Shown here: positions 14,215-16,470 of the stretch, one piece after another
Numbering within the stretch: position 1 is the stretch's first letter
Layout of the letters: every line of letters starts with the position of its first letter
Source of the DNA: JARDZI01 sp041639705
GTDB taxonomy: Bacteria; Bacillota; Clostridia; Clostridiales; Caloramatoraceae
Direction of reading: 5' to 3'
DNA: 16,470 nucleotides
Assembly (NCBI GenBank): GCA_041639705.1
Contig: JBEQBT010000049.1
Span: forward strand, 1-16,470
The notes under the pieces: generated by a model
Seen by the model: only the letters and a program-made list of their open reading frames with translations
What the model was told of the DNA's origin: nothing
Databases searched by the model: none
Position numbers and translations under genes: made by a program

Positions 14215-15711
14215 GTGAATAAGTATGTTTTATCAGTGGACCAGGGAACCACAAGCTGTAGAGCAATTGTATTCAACCACAATGTAGAAATAATATCAAG
14301 TTCTCAAAAGGAATTCACACAGATTTATCCTATTCCAGGATGGGTGGAGCACGACCCAATGGAAATATGGGGAACCCAGATTGGAGTAATAATTGAAGCT
14401 GTACAGAAGGCTGGAATAAGCTTTAAGGATATCTGTGCAATTGGAATAACTAATCAAAGGGAAACTACTGTTGTATGGGATAAGAATACGGGAAAACCAG
14501 TATATAATGCAATTGTATGGCAGTGCAGAAGGACTGCACCTATGTGTGATGAGCTAAGGGATAAGGGTTTTGCAGAGAGTATAAGGGCGAAAACAGGGCT
14601 TATTCTTGATGCTTATTTTTCCGGAACAAAAATTAAATGGATACTTGATAATGTAGAGGGGGCCAGGGAAAGGGCTAATAGAGGAGAGTTGTTATTTGGC
14701 AACATAGATACATGGCTCATATGGAATTTGACAGGTGGATTAGTACATGTTACTGACTATTCAAATGCCTCAAGGACAATGCTATATAACATACATGATT
14801 TAAAATGGGACAAGGATTTGCTTAGAGAACTTAATATACCAGAAACTATGCTTCCAGAGGTAAAACCCTCAAGCTACATTTATGGAAATACTTCAAAGTC
14901 AGTCTTAGGAGCAGAAATCCCAATTGCAGGTGATGCAGGAGATCAGCAGGCGGCATTGTTTGGCCAGGGCTGTTTTAAAAGCGGCATGGCTAAAAATACC
15001 TACGGAACAGGTTGTTTTATGCTTATGAATACAGGAGATAGGGCAGTAGATTCTAAAAATGGACTTCTAACTACAATTGCTTGGGGAGTAGATGGAAAGG
15101 TTGAGTATGCATTAGAGGGCAGCATATTTGCTGCTGGAGCTGCGATTCAATGGTTAAGGGATGAAATGAGAATGATAAAATCTACTGCTGAAACAGAAAG
15201 GTACGCAACAGCAGTTGAGGATACCAATGGAGTTTTTATGGTTCCAGCTTTTGTTGGAATGGGTGCTCCCTATTGGGATATGTACGCAAGGGGCACTGTT
15301 GTTGGTTTAACAAGGGGAGCTAAAAAAGAACATTTTATTAGAGCAGTGCTTGAATCACTTGCATATCAAACAATGGACGTTTTAAATGCAATGGAGGAGG
15401 ATTCAGGCATTAAGCTGAATGCACTTAAGGTTGATGGGGGTGCAGTTTTAAATAATTTTATAATGCAGTTTCAGTCGGATATTTTAAATGTGACCGTAGA
15501 TAGACCAAGGGTCATAGAGACTACAGCACTTGGTGCTGCTTATCTTGCAGGACTTGCAGTAGGTTACTGGGATAGCAGACCTGATATACTTAGTAACTGG
15601 GTAATGGATAGAAGTTTTAAACCAGATATGGATGAGGAAAAAAGAAATAAGCTAATAAATGACTGGCATAGGGCAGTTAAAAGGGCAATGAAGTGGGTAG
15701 AAGAAGAATAG
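14215..15711 (+). CDS. glpK: Glycerol kinase
   Basis: A 498-residue FGGY-family kinase that phosphorylates glycerol to sn-glycerol-3-phosphate with ATP. Motifs include the N-terminal phosphate loop DQGTTSCRA (9-17), GWVEHDPMEIW, GITNQRETTVVWDK, NAIVWQCRRT, FSGTKIKWILDNV, DTWLIW, DAGDQQAALFGQ, KNTYGTGCFML and TTALGAAYLAG. It is collinear with the Bacillus and enterococcal enzymes. In those, a His in 'DYHFFG' is phosphorylated by HPr; here that stretch reads SKSVLGAE (about residues 227-234) and has no His (see findings). The GTG at 14215 is chosen over the in-frame ATG at 14209 because GGGGG (14204-14208) abuts the ATG but is 6 nt from the GTG. It sits between glpP and a GlpA-like gene, giving the first two steps of glycerol use. 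Confidence 0.95.
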   Translation: MNKYVLSVDQGTTSCRAIVFNHNVEIISSSQKEFTQIYPIPGWVEHDPMEIWGTQIGVIIEAVQKAGISFKDICAIGITNQRETTVVWDKNTGKPVYNAIVWQCRRTAPMCDELRDKGFAESIRAKTGLILDAYFSGTKIKWILDNVEGARERANRGELLFGNIDTWLIWNLTGGLVHVTDYSNASRTMLYNIHDLKWDKDLLRELNIPETMLPEVKPSSYIYGNTSKSVLGAEIPIAGDAGDQQAALFGQGCFKSGMAKNTYGTGCFMLMNTGDRAVDSKNGLLTTIAWGVDGKVEYALEGSIFAAGAAIQWLRDEMRMIKSTAETERYATAVEDTNGVFMVPAFVGMGAPYWDMYARGTVVGLTRGAKKEHFIRAVLESLAYQTMDVLNAMEEDSGIKLNALKVDGGAVLNNFIMQFQSDILNVTVDRPRVIETTALGAAYLAGLAVGYWDSRPDILSNWVMDRSFKPDMDEEKRNKLINDWHRAVKRAMKWVEEE

Positions 15712-15740
15712 TTGTAATTTTATCTATAATATGTTAATAT
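15712..15740 (+). promoter_or_regulatory. Weak promoter candidate at the end of glpK
   Basis: TTGTAA (15712-15717), a 17-nt spacer and TAATAT (15735-15740), placed so that a transcript would begin just before the hairpin at 15768-15808. A TATAAT at 15725-15730 has no matching -35 box. If real, the following terminator is a leader element of the next gene, not only the end of glpK. Confidence 0.3.
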
Positions 15741-15767
15741 AAAGTTAATATTTGGCGAGAGTGAGAG

Positions 15768-15815
15768 AGCCATACCAAAGGTCAGAGTTTGACCTTTTTG
15801 GTATGGCTTTTTATA
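15768..15815 (+). terminator. Terminator after glpK, possibly a GlpP-controlled leader terminator
   Basis: AGCCATACCAAAGGTCA (15768-15784) pairs with 15790-15808 around a small loop, with a 2-nt T bulge, and is followed by TTTTTATAT. TTTGGC and GGC just upstream (15751-15756) can pair with GCCA or CCAAA in the left arm, which would give an alternative, mutually exclusive structure. That is the arrangement expected of an antitermination site. Confidence 0.85.
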
Positions 15816-15850
15816 TTTGGTAAAGTCCTAGGTATAGTCATTGTTATGAA

Positions 15851-15932
15851 AGCCCATTTGTCATCTTAAAGTAAGTATGGCTGAAGGATCCCAGGAACAC
15901 AGATTCTTCACTACGTTCAGAATGACAGGGCT
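15851..15932. repeat. Palindromic dispersed repeat upstream of the GlpA-like gene
   Basis: The ends are inverted: AGCCC (15851-15855) with GGGCT (15928-15932), and TGTCAT (15859-15864) with ATGACA (15922-15927); inside, CTGAA (15881-15885) pairs with TTCAG (15916-15920). The segment AGATTCTTCACTACGTTCAG (15901-15920) matches, from memory, a repeat type seen between genes of many bacteria. It ends about 20 nt before the ribosome site of the next gene. Confidence 0.6.
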
Positions 15933-15964
15933 AGGCTTTATTATATTTGAATGGAGGGTTATTT

Positions 15965-16470
15965 ATGTATGATGTTGGGATAATTGGAGCAGGAATAGTA
16001 GGATGTTCAATTGCAAGGGAGCTGTCAAGGTATGATTTAAATGTTGTTGTTATTGAAAAAAGCTTTGACGTGTCCAATGGTTCAACCAAAGCGAATAGTG
16101 GTATTGTACATGCAGGTTATGATGCTGTAGAGGGAACTTTAAAGGCAAAGCTTAATGTTTTAGGGAATAGAATGTATGAGGATTTGTGCAGGGAGCTTGA
16201 GGTACCATTTTCAAGAACTGGGTCACTTGTAGTTGCATTTAATGAGGATGAAGTAGAAGCAATAAATAAGCTATATGACAGAGGAATTAACAATGGAGTT
16301 GAGGGCCTAGAAATAATAGAAAGGGACAGAATACAAGGGATGGAGCCTAATGTAAGCAAAATGGCAATTGCAGCCCTATATGCTCCTACAGCTGGGATAA
16401 CATCACCCTATGAGCTTTGCATAGCATTAGCTGAAAATGCCAATCAAAATGGAGTAGAATTTAAACTTTC
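15965..16470 (+). CDS. glpA: GlpA-like FAD-dependent oxidoreductase (glycerol-3-phosphate dehydrogenase type), 3'-truncated by the window
   Basis: The first 168 residues of an NAD(P)/FAD-dependent oxidoreductase of the DAO/GlpA/LhgO kind; the frame is open to the window end. The FAD-binding Rossmann motif is YDVGIIGAGIVGCSIAREL (2-20), followed by VVVIEK (about 28-33), the NGSTKANSGIVHAGYDA segment (39-55) typical of this family, and a later GMEPNVS stretch. In clostridia such proteins commonly follow glpP-glpK and are accompanied by a second FAD/NAD oxidoreductase and a small DUF1667 protein; together they oxidise glycerol-3-phosphate to dihydroxyacetone phosphate. Whether that tail follows here cannot be seen. 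The ATG follows TGGAGGG (15951-15957). The gene lies behind the terminator and repeat described above, so its transcription probably depends on readthrough or on its own promoter. Confidence 0.85.
   Translation, partial: MYDVGIIGAGIVGCSIARELSRYDLNVVVIEKSFDVSNGSTKANSGIVHAGYDAVEGTLKAKLNVLGNRMYEDLCRELEVPFSRTGSLVVAFNEDEVEAINKLYDRGINNGVEGLEIIERDRIQGMEPNVSKMAIAALYAPTAGITSPYELCIALAENANQNGVEFKL

Overview
The window looks like chromosome of a low-GC, spore-forming Firmicute of the Clostridium type. The evidence is AT-rich DNA, strong AGGAGG-type ribosome binding sites with several TTG/GTG starts, a CotF-family spore coat gene, a clostridial Cys-cluster/collagen-like small protein, PspA, FemX-like, GlpP/GlpK and a GlpA-like oxidoreductase. 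No phage, transposase, CRISPR or plasmid genes are visible.

Layout. (a) 1-1600: a collagen-like small protein (+) and a CotF-like coat protein (-) converge on a very long perfect hairpin (526-589). These are followed by tRNA-Trp on the minus strand with its own promoter and terminator. (b) 1601-6563: two abutting genes for WYL-type regulators, an AT-rich terminator, then an 860-residue protein whose N-terminal third resembles GTPase-associated protein 1 (GAP1) proteins. This is the least understood part of the window. (c) 6722-9107: a divergent alanine-racemase-like PLP protein whose end overlaps the start of a FemABX/MurM-type peptidoglycan branching enzyme by 14 nt, suggesting a two-gene cell-wall operon. 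(d) 9641-11433: an apparent three-gene envelope-stress operon (Ser/Gly-rich membrane protein, PspA, Cys-cluster protein), with a good sigma-A promoter overlapping a tandem repeat. (e) 11598-13208: a GH13 alpha-glucosidase on its own. (f) 13510-16470: a glycerol cluster of antiterminator GlpP, glycerol kinase GlpK, then a terminator/antiterminator-like leader and the start of a GlpA-like FAD oxidoreductase that runs off the window. Together these would phosphorylate glycerol and oxidise glycerol-3-phosphate under RNA-level control.

Most larger intergenic gaps carry small palindromic elements. Two copies of a roughly 180-230 bp element (around 9161 and 13243) contain hairpins whose stems change in a compensatory way. 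Related or different palindromes lie at 526-589, 14092-14180 and 15851-15932. An identical 13-bp palindrome, TTGATATAATCAA, overlaps the presumed -10 boxes in front of both the WYL pair and the racemase/FemX pair, hinting at a shared regulator. All assignments come from reading the sequence and from memory of protein families; no searches were run.
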